Below are positions 23,262-36,230 of a stretch of DNA of 64,000 nt, one piece after another; position 1 is the first letter of the stretch; every line of letters begins with the position of its first letter. Origin of the DNA: Ottelia alismoides. Taxonomy: Eukaryota > Streptophyta > Magnoliopsida > Alismatales > Hydrocharitaceae. The notes beneath the pieces are model-generated. The model was not told where the DNA came from. It saw only the letters and a program-made list of their open reading frames with translations, and ran no database searches. The stretch is taken from contig JAZKJV010006950.1 in NCBI GenBank assembly GCA_037367405.1, forward strand, positions 186,001 to 250,000, in the 5' to 3' direction. The translations under genes and the position numbers were made by a program.

Positions 23262-23273
23262 TGGTATCAGATC
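23262..23273 (+). promoter_or_regulatory. Copia primer binding site
   Basis: TGGTATCAGATC sits two bases after the LTR end CTTCA. It matches the common Copia PBS (TGGTATCAGAGC, complementary to initiator tRNA-Met) except at position 11. Confidence 0.9.
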
Positions 23274-25800
23274 CTTAGGTCGATGTTTCGGATACGATCC
23301 ATAAACCTAGGATGACTTGAGTTTAGCAGGGTCTGCGAAAGTTTTATCGCATTTCATTTTCGCATCTATGTTTGGTGAATATTTTCGTCCCAGATTACAC
23401 TACTTAAATACAAAATTATCACTTGGATTATGTTCCCCATTAAATAAGGAAATTGTGGGATTTGAGTTTCCATGATTTGGAATCTGTTGCTCAAGTTATG
23501 ATCATTTTAGAGAACATGTATCCACTATTTTAGGGACCGCGAATCTTCTCGTAATTAAGAGTTCATTTACTATTTTTAACTGCCTAGAAATGCATGAAAA
23601 TCAATTAGGTTCTGTTCTAAATCAAATTAGAAAACTTTAACAACTTATTTTACATGATTCAGATTTAAATTGATTGAGATATTCTAATTTTAGTAAGTGA
23701 GTGTCACTGTTGGAAATTGCATTCCTAATCAAGAACCTTGCAATTGTCATTTAATCAATCAGGGAAATTAATGATTAATTTCTTAAGATTATTATGGATA
23801 AATATTTGAGAAATATTTGATGATAATTATTTCCTTAAATGGCATTGCTTTAACCAATAATTGATTAGATATGATCTAGATCACAAATTGTTACTCAATC
23901 TACTTTCCAACAAATAAAGTTACTTGAATAGGATTGGGAATTTATTTAGCAAATTTCCTTATAATATAAATAAAAAATGTTTCGTTTATTATTATACTGT
24001 ATAACTTCAGTTGAAAGACCGAATATCATCTCAAGTACAAAATATTTAATTTGGTATTATCCTTTCTCAAGGAGGATATTATGTCTAGTCAGGGAGCGTT
24101 GGGGTAGCAGATTGCACATTTGCAGTCTGTCCCACTCCCGTCGGTACTGGCCATGACAAAGGGTAGGGAAGGGCTAATGCTAGAGAGATCATGATGTATT
24201 TTTCTAATTATTAAAATTCAAAATAATACATATTTGAGATAATACCATATTTCAAGTAATAATAAAGAATGTTTGTTGGATATTAATTGGATCATTGATT
24301 TAATATGATTAGATTGATTGGAATCCAATTAAAATTAAAATACTCTATTATGAATAAAGTTGTATTTCTCTTGGAAGAATTAATTGTAATGAATATGATT
24401 CATAATGATTAATTAAAATTTGAACATGATATGGAAGATCACATAAGTGACATCCATGGTCTCATGTCAAGTCGAAGGCTTCCATCTCTAGGGATTGTAG
24501 GTAGGAGACGTCTGTCCGAAGTGACAGCTCTCGCATACAAGCGCATATGGAACAGGCTCTTTGCTTCTCGAAAGAGTAAGGTCATAAACGTAGTGACCCC
24601 AGTATCGGGTCCTCATATTATTGGGGTGATATTGGATTGTGCATAGCGAGTACCATTCCAGTTGATGGTTGGTTCAATTAATGACAGGTCAACATCACCT
24701 TAGGTGGTGGGCTCGGGTGTTAAAGACCAAATTGGGAATGCATGTTGGACTTGCAAGGCAGAATGTGTTCCCACTTCTTTTTATCCGAGTTATAGGTTCT
24801 CATATTATTGGTATGTGACAAAGATAAGGAGATCCCAGATCTTGCTGAGATATAATAGTAAGTGTATCTCTTACATTGAAAGCGATTAAGGGAATGAACT
24901 TTCAGTGTTGACAAGGCAAGATAGCTTTGATATAAAAATTACTAAATCAAAGTAAAACATATATTATAATTATATTTATTTATTTATGCAAATTTCTTAT
25001 TTCAGATAATACTTCATTAAATCCACTCAGTACTATACTCAATAAAAACCAGTAATATATCATGGATTGGATGCATGATCAAGATATTATACTTGCAGTT
25101 GGACACATAATGTATGTGGTTGCAATGTGCAAGTTTCCTCATAATAATGAGGAATGACTATTAAATAGACAATAGTACAATAACCTGGGATTTTTATGTC
25201 TCTATAGTCTTGATCTCATCGAATGTACTTTGGATGTGACTTGTCGATGATGATCGTAATTGTCAATTAATTCTTATAAAATCTAAGAAGATGTTTTGGC
25301 ATACATATTGCTCTCGATATTTAATCATCAATGACATGGTTTACTGCATCATGCAAAATGTTGGTTCTATAGGAGATGATGTATTCAAAATTGTTGAATA
25401 CCTACTTGTACCTAAAACCTTTAACGAGTTAAGATGTACGTAGATATGATGAGTGTCATCATTCTACCATCTATACTCAAGTCATTAATGAATCTTCATA
25501 ATATTCATATTATATGAATTGAATGCATCATGTATAAATGTTGAAATACTCTTATATTGAAATCTTTTGAATGCAACATGAGAGATCCTTTGTCTTAAGC
25601 AATGGTTGTGTATATATTAAGGAGAGCGTAGTGGAAGCATGGGTCTGACCCAAGCAAGAAGGAAAGTCAAGGAGTTGATTGTGCTTTTGTAATTTCCATA
25701 TGACATTCAAAGAGTTGGATAAATGCCAGTACTGCAATAAGCCAATGCACTGATAGTGTGACTATCTAGACTATCTCGAATCCTTAGAGAAGGATTCAGA
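23274..25800 (+). pseudogene. Copia gag (decayed) and untranslated leader
   Basis: This region follows the PBS and has lost any long reading frame; the open stretches at 24431-24646 and 24704-24889 have no domain. Near its end, 25711-25737 encodes CQYCNKPMH, the front of a CX2CX4H nucleocapsid zinc knuckle. It is followed by a Tyr/Leu/Glu-rich CDYLDYLESLEKD segment that resembles the stretch after the knuckle in plant Copia Gag. Two in-frame stops follow the His. The capsid part was placed by position only. Confidence 0.6.
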
Positions 25801-26285
25801 TAGTACATCGGAATAATTTATATCTACATGTAATCATTGAAATTAACTTTATTATTTAATAAGATCAAAGTCTACTAATTGTATCTCATTCTTCTAATGT
25901 TACTTACAACTGGTTTCATATGTATTAGAAGACTAGAAATTTGATCTTCAAGTTTAAAAGTCATCCTTGGATATTGATGCAATGGTTGCAACAATCTCAA
26001 TTGGACAGATAGACTTCAAAATTTCAGTGAGAGAGCCCTTAGTCTTAGAGAATATCTCTATGACCTATATATTAGAATACACTCATTATTTTATTTCTAA
26101 ATGTTGTAAATAAACAAGAATTCCGAAATAGACCTATCATAAAGAGCTGTGATGTATATATTTCAGGAAGTAATCTAACATCTAAAGGACTATACTAAAT
26201 AGAAAATTAATGAACGGTTCATTAACATTTCTAATACTGAAAATTAAACCTTAAAAGATCAATAGTAGGATGAAGATCATTTGCC
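25801..26285 (+). pseudogene. Copia protease/spacer region (unrecognisable)
   Basis: By family order this stretch between the zinc knuckle and integrase should hold the aspartic protease. I could not find a convincing D-T/S-G motif in any frame. It is AT-rich with many stops. Confidence 0.35.
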
Positions 26286-26960
26286 AATGATTTGGCATCA
26301 AGCCTTGGACATTTGTCTGTTGATTTGATTAATAGAGTAGTAAGATAATGAACTTTAGATTGTCTAAAGGTTCAAAACTTACATACTTATGAATATTGTA
26401 TTCAAAAGTAGAACTCGTCCAATGCAACCTTCTTTCGAAATGGTGTAAGATGCCATGGTATTCAGGATCTCATACATATTGATGTATATGGATCATATAA
26501 ATCATAATAAACATTATGGATATGTGATATCTATTTTTGATTATGTGTGATATGAGATTTCTTCTCTTCACCTTAGAAACCTTTGAAATGTTTAAAGATT
26601 TCTTAATTTTGGTTTAAAACCAAAGTTTGAAGGCATATGAAATGAATTTGATCTAACCTACGTAGTCAGTACCTATTAGATGAATTCATGGAATACCTTA
26701 TGGAGAAAGAAATTCATTCCTATCTCACTCCACCTAATACACCTAAACTCAATAGAGTTGTAGGGAGATACAATTGATAAATGTGTGACATGATTTGATC
26801 AATGATGTATCTTAGCATAATTACCTCTTAGTTTTCAAGGTGTATATGTAGTAGAGACTATAATATATATCTTTAATAAGGTTCCATGCAAGTAAGCTGG
26901 AATCTAGCACTAGAGAGTGCTACTTCATTAGGAAAATAAAGGATGGTATTGGATACCTAC
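26286..26960 (+). pseudogene. Copia integrase
   Basis: The GAG-pre-integrase segment LGHLSVDLINRVVR followed by an EYCIQK-like remnant lies at about 26300-26410. The start of the catalytic core appears as GIQDLIHIDVYGSY (about 26460-26500), equivalent to the LxLIHxDVxGP motif with its Asp. A later block YLTPPNTPKLNRVVGRYN (about 26730-26780) matches the region around the catalytic Glu (TPQQNGVAER) with the Glu changed to Gly. Integrase precedes RT, as in Copia. Stops are frequent. Confidence 0.8.
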
Positions 26961-27359
26961 TTTATGACCTTGAGATTCTTAAAAGATTACATATCTGAGA
27001 ATGTGATTCTTAGAGGATGACTTTCTTGATAATCAAGATGAAAATGAAGTGAAGGAACTCATTTAACCTTGAGAAGATAATGAGGCTCCTGAAATCGAAA
27101 ACTAAAAGGACAACTAAAGATAAAACACTCATACCTCTTCAAAATTAGTTTGAGGATGGATTCCATTTGTCAGTTACATTTGACAATGACCTGACTTTAT
27201 GTGATGAAGCTTCTGAAGATCATGACATGGAAAGATAGATTTTAGCAATAAAGTCTAAGTTAGACTTCATATACAAGTGTTGTATATGGACCCTCGAGGA
27301 TCCACTTATATGTGTAAGATAGGTTAAGGTGTAAATGAATCTTCAAGAGAAAGAGGGAA

Positions 27360-27815
27360 CCCGATGAGAAAGTAGAGACCTTCAAAGCACGGATCATAGC
27401 CATGAGCTACACATTGAAGAGAAGGCATCGCTTACAATGAGACTTGCTCTCCAGTGACCATGCTTAAACCTATCAGAATATTGCTGACTATAGCCACACA
27501 ACTTGACTTTGACATCTTTGAGATGGAAGTGAAGATTGCATTCCTCTATGAATACCTCCCAGAGGATATTCATATGAAGTAGCCCCAGGTCTTCATGGTT
27601 GATGAAAGCAAGGTGTGCAAGCTAAAGAACTCCATCTATGGACTCAAATAAGCTTCTTGTAGTTGGAACATTAGATTTGATGAAATTATGATTATATGAT
27701 TTTAGATAAAATCTTGATGAACCGTGTGAAGCTTAGTGGGAGTGCCACTGTGTTCATCGTGCTAAATGTAGATGATATCCTAATCATTTAGAATGGTATA
27801 AAGATAATAATAAGT
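27360..27815 (+). pseudogene. Copia reverse transcriptase
   Basis: Translation near 27480-27660 gives LDFDIFEMEVKIAFLYEYLPEDIHM and then VCKLKNSIYGLK, the well-known Copia RT motifs (MDVKTAFLNG, CKLKKSLYGLKQ). A degenerate catalytic VDDILI is at about 27768-27786. Stops occur at the Gln codons (TAG/TAA for CAG/CAA), compatible with C-to-T decay. RT copies the element RNA into cDNA. This copy is dead. Confidence 0.85.
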
Positions 27816-27929
27816 GTTTTATAATCTAGTTATTCCATGCCTTGAGATATGATATCAAGGATACCTCTTGGATCTTAGTTCTGAAGGTGTTCAGAAGCAA
27901 AGAAAATAGGGTATTGGGATCGTCACATT

Positions 27930-28616
27930 TGTAGTATACCTTGGACATATTCCATTCTTGGAAAACCCCAAGGAAGGCGTCCTTCCCTTAAGATATGCTA
28001 CTGGCCTATTTGAAGGGATAGCACCTCAAAGAGTTGAGGAAGTGAGTGCTAGAATTGCTTACCCTTGTGCATCAGTTATGAGAAGCCGAGTGTATGCTAG
28101 ATGTGTACAAAAGTCAGATATCTACCATGCAGTGGGAGTAATAACTATTACTAATCCTACTATGGAAACAAAACACTTGATTGCAGTAATAAAAATATCT
28201 TCAAAGTGGACAAGACTTTCGAGATAGTGATCTCTAAATCTTATCTTCAAGAAATTAAAATTTTATAGATAGTGATCTAAAAGGTCTTAACTGTAGATAC
28301 CTTAGGAGATAGAGATCTCCAGGAACTAAGGTTATTCTGATAAGTATAATGGAAATTATATACTAGTTATAATAAATATTGAGTTGTAGGGCCAAGAACA
28401 CTATAACCACTTTAATAAAATTGAGTAATGGTTGCATAAGATGCAACATTTGCACTGGATGCGAGTATTGTTACTAGGAGATATGCAAGTGCCATCAAAG
28501 AACTTGGTGTAGTCTCTCGGGAATAGAGTAACTGATCAACTTACCTAGCTATTTTTCCAAATAGCCTATGATTGTCATATGAGTGTGGGTTTAAAGATTA
28601 TCCCATTAATGGCTCT
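27930..28616 (+). pseudogene. Copia RNase H region
   Basis: The open frame 27958-28227 reads MENPKEGVLPL..IAYPCASVMRSRVYARCVQKSDIYHAVGV. This matches the conserved stretch after RT in plant Copia elements (YASAVGSLMYA, TRPDI..AVG). The remainder to 28616 is broken, with only a short piece near 28430-28500 still resembling RNase H. The Copia reading frame ends close to the PPT. Confidence 0.8.
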
Positions 28617-28619
28617 TTG

Positions 28620-28633
28620 GGCTAGTGGGAGAT
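28620..28633 (+). promoter_or_regulatory. Copia polypurine tract
   Basis: GGCTAGTGGGAGAT, directly before the 3' LTR start TGTTGGACA, has the usual plant Copia form (AGTGGGAGAT). Confidence 0.88.
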
Positions 28634-31247
28634 TGTTGGACATGAGATCCCACGGTAAGCAATTATGCAATAAATGTTATTGCGAATCATTCCCTAATCT
28701 GAAATAAAGAATAATTAATTTGCATAATAGGTCACATAGTATAATTAGGGTTATGTATCATGACCATCTTAATAATCATACAACTGTTGATTCAATTATT
28801 GAATCATAGAGGCTGGTACTTGGATGAATATCTAAAAAGTTAGATTGAGGACTCATTAAGCACCATCAAGTGATTATTAAGAGGGGATCTCCAAACTGAG
28901 AAGGAGATGGCAATCCTTTTCTCTATAGGCCGATATCTGACCGATCTCTTGATGTAGGTCCTCTACATAGGAATAGAGATTCAGAGGTGTTATATTCGTT
29001 AGGTCAAAGGGTTGACTTAATGAAATCGAGATAACCAAAGTCATATGTCGTATGTTGTCACGATATAGGCACGCATCCTCTGATCGGAGACAGATGTATT
29101 ACTATATGTCTAAGTGTGTACATTTGGCAGACTAATAGGTTGATCACCTAATCAAGGTCTATACACCGGTGCGTTGGTGTGCATGCAAGGGCATATGAGT
29201 AGTACGATCTCTCAAAGGGATCATATAGGTTCATTTACTGAACCGGAAGACATGAACTCACTCGTGAGATATTGGAAAGAATCGAATTTTGTACACGGTT
29301 GTCTCACCTTGGAAGCTTAATTGAATTTGAAGGTTTGATATATACTTTTGGAAATTATATGATCAACACCTGGGTATGATATATGATTTTGGAAAGTATA
29401 TGATCGATACTAACTCCCAATGATCAGATGAGAAACTTTATGATAAAACCCTACAGTAGACAGTTAAAATAGATCTAATACTTTGGGTTTATTCTGGGTC
29501 TTCCAGTATGCATGATGTACAGGTATTGCGAATACCTATGGGTGATGTGATCATAAACGATTGTATAACAATGATGCTTCCCTTCCTAAGGAGTGATGAA
29601 ACATGTCTGGATTTTAGTGACTCCTCTCAATAGAGAAGTGATCGGATCTTGGTCAAAATGTTGTACAATGATTTGAATGTGATGCATATGCAATGAGAAG
29701 ATTAGATTTGTGGTTCTGATTTAATCAAGTATCTATGAGAGGTCCGAAAGATCTGGATTTGCGATGTGATCTCAATATCCAAGTGACTATACGTGTAACA
29801 ATACAATTGCCATGTCCTTATCTCCAAGTATCCATGGAAAAAGTGCATTATCCTTGAAAGAGTTCAAGGATAATTTCATTGTTGATATATGTATCCAGGC
29901 ATTGAGAAATTTGATAATTAAATGTGATTTAATTATCATGAATAATATGAATTTGATTCATATTATAAGGGAGTTATCTTAGATAATTAAATGTGATTTA
30001 ACTATACAAATGTGAATAACGTGAATGTGATTTATATTATTTGGGCACGTGAGAATAGAGATCCAAGATGATTAAATGTGATTTAATTATCATGGATATG
30101 AATAATTGGATAGGATTATCCATATTAATCATATATATTATATATGTGATCTATAATATACAAGAGAGAGCATATTATGAATTTATATTTGTTGATTAAT
30201 TATTGATGTGAATTGGATTCATATTGGATAATTAATTGAAAATGTAAATCACATTTTATTTTGGATTGTGAATGTGATTCACATTTTTTCAATTGCAAGA
30301 TTGCAATATTCACAAAATAAATATGAATTATTTTTTGTAGAATAATTTACAACAAGTGTTGTCGTGAATCTTGGAGATTTCCATGGAATGATGTAATCTC
30401 TTGAGATTACATGAGATTGCTATCAACTCTCAAATTATGGAAGGAGGCAATCTTCATTCTGTAATCTCCATGCTTGATTAATTTAATTTGGGATTAATTT
30501 ATATTGATTTGTAAATATATATTTATTCTAAATTAAATTAATTGTTTTTATGTTTTTACAACAAAATCTTGACCATTAAAGGAAGCACAGATCAATCTCA
30601 TCCATTGATTTTGTGTAGTCCATGGATTGTGATCTATGGACTCCCAAAATACTATATAAGAAGAGGCGCCCCTTGCTCTTCAAGTTACAATAACAAGAGT
30701 CAACATCCATATGCTCTCTCTCTCTCTCTTTCTTTCTCTCTCTCTCTCTACACTCCATCACTCCCTCTATCTTGTGGTTGTCCACCTTGATGCCCTAGAA
30801 AGAGTCGTCATCGTCGCAGTGTCGTTGTTGTGTTATCGGATTGCTTTCTTGTGAATCTTCATCTCCTTCTATGTGCCTCTCTTGTGAAGAAGACGTCGGA
30901 TCTCGTGTGACGAGATCAGGAGATTCGCTGCTTGTATCATCAACATGGATTGCGAGGAGCATGTGTTTTGTCAACGTGATCGCAACGTCTTCTCTGTCAA
31001 ATCGGACTTGAGATAGGAGGTCTCTATGTTTAGAGACATGATTACAACCATGCTTCAAGAGGTAACTCTAATACTTGTTTGTGGTTTATATGAAATGATC
31101 CGAGAAGTGTTATTGGAACATCTAATTTCATTGCATGAAATTAAATTCCGCTGCCTCAAGCAACTAGTGCGACTACTCACTCCTTATTGCATACGATGCG
31201 ATCCTCTAGCTTCTGTGATGCACTTAAAGATCTCACCATATCCTTCA
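28634..31247 (+). mobile_element. Copia 3' LTR
   Basis: It starts TGTTGGACATG, ends ATCCTTCA at 31247, and is followed by the TTATC target duplication. It is the SINE-free counterpart of the 5' LTR. The TATA box is at 30653-30660, then a (CT)n-rich run at about 30715-30748. Divergence from the 5' LTR is considerable by eye, so the insertion is not recent. Confidence 0.93.
30653..30660 (+). promoter_or_regulatory. TATA box, Copia 3' LTR
   Basis: TATATAAG lies at the same place as in the 5' LTR. Confidence 0.6.
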
Positions 31248-31252
31248 TTATC

Positions 31253-33440
31253 TCCTCCCACCTCACTGAGGAAGACCTTCGCCTTAGTGAGGCTACTTTG
31301 ATTCAAATCCTCTTCTAATCAAGACCACATTGTTGATGAAGATCCTAAAAGAAGATTCAGTGAAAATGCCTCCGAAGAAGAACACAGAAGAAGAAGATCG
31401 ACGTAAGGATCCTATGCATATGGTACTAGATAGATTAGCTGCATCTAAGTAGCAATGCACATTATTCGAAGCTCAGTTAGTACAATTCAATGTTGGGGTC
31501 GAACCACCAATGGGTGCGGCGTACAACCTCGGATGGTACAAAATTCAGAATCATTGAGTTTGCTAGAACTCGAAGTAGATTTTGAGTTGAAGCTGTTAGA
31601 AACTTGTTGTCGCACTTTAATGGGAATGTTTTTTAGGAGTCATATGCATCTGTGCTAACCTTAGACATCCTAGGGTTAGCCAGGATTATATCAGTCTCAC
31701 AACCCTTCTATTTACCTTGGGTGGTAAAGCTGACTACTAGGTAAAGAACCTTGGAGTTACAGTCACTATATATGCCCAGTTCAAGGACCATTTTTTCAAG
31801 AAGTTCTGCCCCCTGGGTAGGACCAACATGATGAGAACATGCATCATTAGCTTTTCCCAGCTACCCCATGAAGCCTTTTGTGATGCCTGGGAAAGATACA
31901 AGGATAACATGTATAAATGTCCTTGTCATAGTCTAGATGACAAAGACATTTATACATGATATCCTTGCAGATGACAACATCTTGGTCCACTCGTTCTTCA
32001 CCAGTCTCAACCCTAAGATGCATGATTTAGTGAGCATTGTTTGTGGAGGCAGTTATACATTACGTGGATCAGATACCGTCTAGAAGGTATTCGAATATAT
32101 GGTTGAGACCAGCTACTCACAAATCGCCAGTACGGCATACCTAGAGTCCCCTAGTTCACTCTTATATGGAGGGGGAAGTCAGTTGTAGTCAACCTCTCTC
32201 AGGATGTGATCCCCAGCATGGGGTTTCTTGCGGACAAGTTTGCAATAGTTGAGAGGATTGACCAAAGGATTGATGACTTAGACAAGGGCATCTCCAAGAT
32301 ACCAAGACAGATGGAGGAGTTGACTAAGAAGGTATCTATGATAGAGATGCCCACCATGACTGCATCCGCTGCCCCCGTGTACCAAGTTCACCATGTTCAG
32401 GAGCAACTGGTGTCATGGCAACCCCAGACGGAGGAGTAGGACCAACCCTATGTCCATTCTTTCCAGCAGCCACCTCCATTAGTAGAAATAGTTCAGAGGA
32501 TCCTCCACCGATTTGAGAGGTGAAAGGAGTATGGTATACTTAGTACCTTGTCTGGCAAGGAAGTACAGGGGACCGACATGCTTACCAGCATCCCCCAACC
32601 TTTCACAACACTACATTCACCTCCACACCACATCCTTCACAGCAAAGCTATGTATTCCATCCACCCCAGTAGCAATGGCAGCAGTACCAGCAGTATGGTC
32701 AATAGGGCCATTACCAAGCAGGCCAACAGGGCCTGCAATTTCAACAGATAAACCATCACCAACAGCAATAGAGGTAGTACCCCGACCAGTAAGGTCATTC
32801 CTCTCATTTTTCTTCCAAGTCTTATCCCCTTCCTTCTTCATCATCTGGTCCTGTGGACATACAACAACAGATACTTGATGAGATATGTACCTATAAGAAT
32901 GAAATTCATGACTTACGGGTGGATGTCAACCTCCTGTCTAGATGGAGAGACGAGCAATCTGTACCCTCTACCTCAATCCTAGCCCAAGTTCATGCTCTAA
33001 CCCTAATAGTCTAAATCGAACTGGTTCTCAGCAACACCTTGGTCAGGTATAATATTCAACATCTCTTAGATCTGAACTTGAGATTCTTTCATATGACGAA
33101 GTTAATCATATGTCACTCAGGAGAGGAAGGACCATGACTGTACATGACCGGGTGAGGGACATGAGGAGGAGCATCTCTGGAGCTCTACCTGAGGAGTCTT
33201 TAGAGGACAAGGAGGAGATGAAACATATTCCGGAGCCCCATCAACACCATTAGAGGATCTTTACTCAGTAATTCAAGAAGAGAAGGAGAGCATGATTGCA
33301 GCACCAACAACATGGAGATACTTATGATTCTATGGAGGACCTTGCACCTCCGATTGTGGCGGTTACCACTACAACTTCTATTCTACATGTAGTAGATAGT
33401 TTTGGTTTTGATCCCATGTTGCATCGTAAGATTCATGAAT
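31253..33440 (+). pseudogene. Ath2 gag
   Basis: After the TTATC duplication the sequence aligns with Ath4 gag from about 51800. MPPKKNTEEEDR at 31369 corresponds to MPPKKSNHEDE, and RLAASK, VEPPMGAAYN and GGKADY(W)-like remnants of the Retrotrans_gag domain lie near 31700-31740. A coiled segment at 32206-32439 (DKFAIVERIDQRIDDLDKGISKIPRQMEELTKKVS) matches DKLIVADQIHKRMNDIDNQ in Ath4. A Gln/Pro-rich tail follows (about 32590-32760). Many frameshifts and stops are present. Gag forms the virus-like particle. Confidence 0.8.
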
Positions 33441-34150
33441 GAAGAAATATATTTCAGTTAATGCAAAGGATGACATTTCAATTCATCATTCAGATTCTTC
33501 ATCCTCTATTTCCCTTGCTTCAATCCTTTTCCCACTTACTCTTATGGTAGGAAAACACATCAAAAAGATTCAAAAATATGATGCTGACATGGCACGGTTT
33601 TGTAAAGAAAATATCACAGTTAAGGTTCCATCTGATGAGTGTGTGTCTAACCATCCTACATTCCAGGAATACCTTAAGGTGAGATGCACCCTGCTAGGAT
33701 TAGCAAGAAGAAACCAAATCAATATGTAAGGCTCATATCTTGTCTGTAGCCACAATCTATTGTCTGAATAATAGGCAACTGCCAAGGAAAAAGAGAGACA
33801 TGGGTGCTCATTATGTGGAGAGTCGTATCGACGACATTGAGTTTACACGCACACTCTTAGGTAATGGTTCTTGAATCAATCTTCCTTCCTTAGCATTATA
33901 TTAGAAATTGGAGTTGGGACAACTTAAAAAGTCCAGAGCTTTATTCCAATTCACAGACCGTTCAATGAAGAAATCTAAGGGAGAGGTGAAGAATGTCATT
34001 ATCTTGATTGAAGGGTAGGACTATCAGGTTGACTTCATAGTCTTGGACATAGAGACCCCCAATCATTTGATACAATCTTGTATAATTCTCGGACGGTCCT
34101 TCGTAGGATCGTAAGTGTAGCATATCACAAGTGTAGCTTTCGACTGTGGT
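33441..34150 (+). pseudogene. Ath2 pre-protease region and aspartic protease
   Basis: Open stretch 33439-33729 corresponds to Ath4 53760-54060, both ending in FQ(E/K)YLK(V/L)(R/K)CT. The protease follows at about 33780-34120: RDMGAHYVESRI, then the active-site turn LLGNGS (catalytic Asp position reads Gly), a stop, KLELGQL, FTDRSMKKSKGEVKNV and DFIVLDIETPNH, then IILGRSF. The missing Asp and internal stops make it inactive. Confidence 0.75.
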
Positions 34151-34720
34151 ACATGAATGATGAAGTTCCATTCTCCAAGAGGAGAGGTGAACCTTGATAT
34201 GAAGCAAACAAAATGGCAGCAATCTGATTCAGAGAGTAGCACATCGTACTCATCATCAGAGGCAGACTGCAGAATGATTAACGCCGTTGGGATTTGGAGA
34301 CATATTCCGTCAGGACAGAGCGAGACCCTTTCATTTGGACAGGACATAGTACATGATGCGATTTGCCAAGAAATGCATAATGCTTTGAGAGATGCATCTA
34401 CCTATTCCCTTGATGATGTAGCGATCCATCTAGATATGTTAGTTCCATCCCCTTCGAAATGATCATGTGGCATAGATGATGAGTCAGACGTGGCTTTTGT
34501 CGATTGCTTGGATATCTTTGACAATCCAACTCCCAATATTTCTGAGTCATGGAAAATACTACACAATTAAGCCTACTTTCATGCAACACATAGCCAGATT
34601 CAGATTCAGTTCAACCAGATTTTCTTGATGACGCCACATTGCCAGAACTGAAATCACTGCCTCCTACACTGAAGTATGCCTTTATTGCGGGATCCAAAGA
34701 GAGACGACATGTTATTTATT
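34151..34720 (+). pseudogene. Ath2 linker before RT
   Basis: It carries GEVNLDMKQTKWQQSDSE, the counterpart of GEVDLKMKQTKWQTPYSE in Ath4, an acidic Ser-rich region (34157-34462), and LPELKSLPPTLKYAFIAG at about 34646-34700, the Athila-type signature just upstream of RT. Stops occur at 34460 and near 34568. Confidence 0.75.
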
Positions 34721-35760
34721 ATCTTAGACTTGACTTTAGAATAGGAGACTAGGTTGTTAGAGGTCTTGGACAGGAACCTCAAAGCAATAGGCTAAACGGT
34801 GTCAGGTCTCCTGGGGAACAACCCCGCTCTCTTCTCACACCATATCTTCATTGAGGATAATGTGAGTCATTCCCATGAGTTCCATAGGAGACTTAACCCC
34901 AATCTACGAGAAGTAGTGAAGAACAAGAATGAGAAATAGTAAAAAGCATGGTTTATATATCCTAATTTCCAAATTCAAGTGGGTGGAACCGCTTCGTGTT
35001 GTCCCGAAGAAGTCAGGAATTCAAATGGTCACTAATGAGGAGGTGGTAGAGATCGTGACATGAATACCCACATCGTGGCACGTCTGTGTCGTCTACAAGT
35101 GCTTGAATATCATGACTAAGAAAGATCACTTTCTCTTGCCACTCATTGATCAGATATTGGAGAGACTCATAGGGAAAGGGTTCTTCTATTTTCTTGACAT
35201 GTACTCAGGCTATAAATAGGTATCTATAGCATCGGAGGACCAAGAAAAGACCACATTAACATGTTCATTCTGCGCTTATGCATTCAGGTGCATGCCATTC
35301 AAGCTCTGCAATGCCCCCAAGCACTTTTCAACGTTGCATGATCGCCATATTTGTCGAGATGATGGGAGATTTCCTGGAAGTGTTCATGGATGACTTCTTG
35401 ATTTACAGTGATTCCTTTGATACTTGTTTAGCTCACTTGGACCAGTTCTCAAGTGATATAGGGAGGTGAATCTAGTACTCTCCTGGGAAAAGATTCACTT
35501 TATGGTGACAAAGGGTATCCTATTGGGGCATGTCATCTCCAAAAGGAGAATGGAGGTTGACCCTACCATGGTGAAGGTGATCAAGAAACTCGATCCATCT
35601 ACCAACGTGAAGTCAGTGAGGTCGTTTCTAGGGCACGTTGGATCTTACAAGAGATTTATTTGGGACTTTCAAAGATTACTTGCCCACTGACTGAGCTCGT
35701 AGGAAAACACACATAATTCATTGTAGATCACAGGTGTCTGGAGGCCTTTGAGCTCTAGAA
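34721..35760 (+). pseudogene. Ath2 reverse transcriptase
   Basis: Recognisable blocks are NPNLREVVKN (about 34900), WVEPLRVVPKKSGIQMVTN with a frameshift (about 34980-35030), ATSWH-like and CLN-like remnants (about 35070-35110), YFLDMYSGY then a stop (about 35187-35218), FKLCNAP remnants, and MIAIFVEMMGDFLEVFMDDFLIYSDSFDTCLAHLDQ (35337-35450) with the catalytic FMDD codons at 35383-35394. LSWEKIHFMVTKGILLGHVIS and VRSFLGHVGSYKRFI (to 35660) finish the domain. It is broken by several stops. Confidence 0.88.
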
Positions 35761-36230
35761 GATGAATATTTGTACCTCGCCTACCTACAAGTTCATGAAT
35801 GGTCTCTCATTGAGATCATGATTGACACTTCAGATTTTACTATAGGAGATATGTTAGGACAACGACGAGAGGGGATCCCATTGACGATTCACCATGCGAG
35901 CAAAGTATTAGACCTTACACAGAAGAACTACATCGTAACTAAAAAGGTGCTTGTTGTAGTATGGGCCCTTAAGAAGTTCGTGTCTTATATTTTGGGCTAT
36001 AAGGTGGCAATCTACACTAATCACACAACTATTCGATGCCTAATGTAAAATACGGACACGAATGCACGTCTTCTTAGGTGGATTTTGCTCCTCTAGGAAT
36101 TCAACTTGGAGATAAAAGATAAAACTAGTATGAAGAATGTTGTGGCTTATTACCTTTCTCGAATTGAGGTTAAGGACTCTCCTGATTATGAGCATATTAG
36201 AGAGACCTTCCCAAACTAGTGAATTTGTGC
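35761..36230 (+). pseudogene. Ath2 RNase H
   Basis: The open frame 35770-36048 includes IEIMIDTSDFTIGDMLGQRREGIP (catalytic Asp retained as IDTSD), HHASKVLDLTQKNY, then VTKKVLVVVWALKKF where the catalytic Glu codon has become Lys, and YTNHTTIRCLM where TDH has become TNH. VVAYYLSRIE follows at about 36140-36165. Two of the metal-binding residues are lost. Confidence 0.8.

Larger units (their letters stand above)
20532..31247 (+). mobile_element. Complete Ty1/Copia element nested in Ath2
   Basis: This 10.7-kb element is bounded by LTRs starting TGTT(A/G)GACATGAGA and ending CTTCA. A perfect 5-bp target duplication TTATC lies at 20527-20531 and 31248-31252. It has a tRNA-iMet-type PBS, a PPT, and the Copia order gag-integrase-RT-RNase H. 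The protein wording near RNase H resembles Tork/Angela-type plant Copia elements, but lineage assignment needs a tree. The LTRs are unusually long (2728 and 2614 bases) and the coding region is heavily mutated. It interrupts the Ath2 gag region. Confidence 0.95.

Noticed and set aside
24060..24180. GC-richer patch within Copia internal region, considered as a captured gene fragment
   Set aside because: No translation in any frame gave a recognisable domain, and it lies within the expected gag/leader span.
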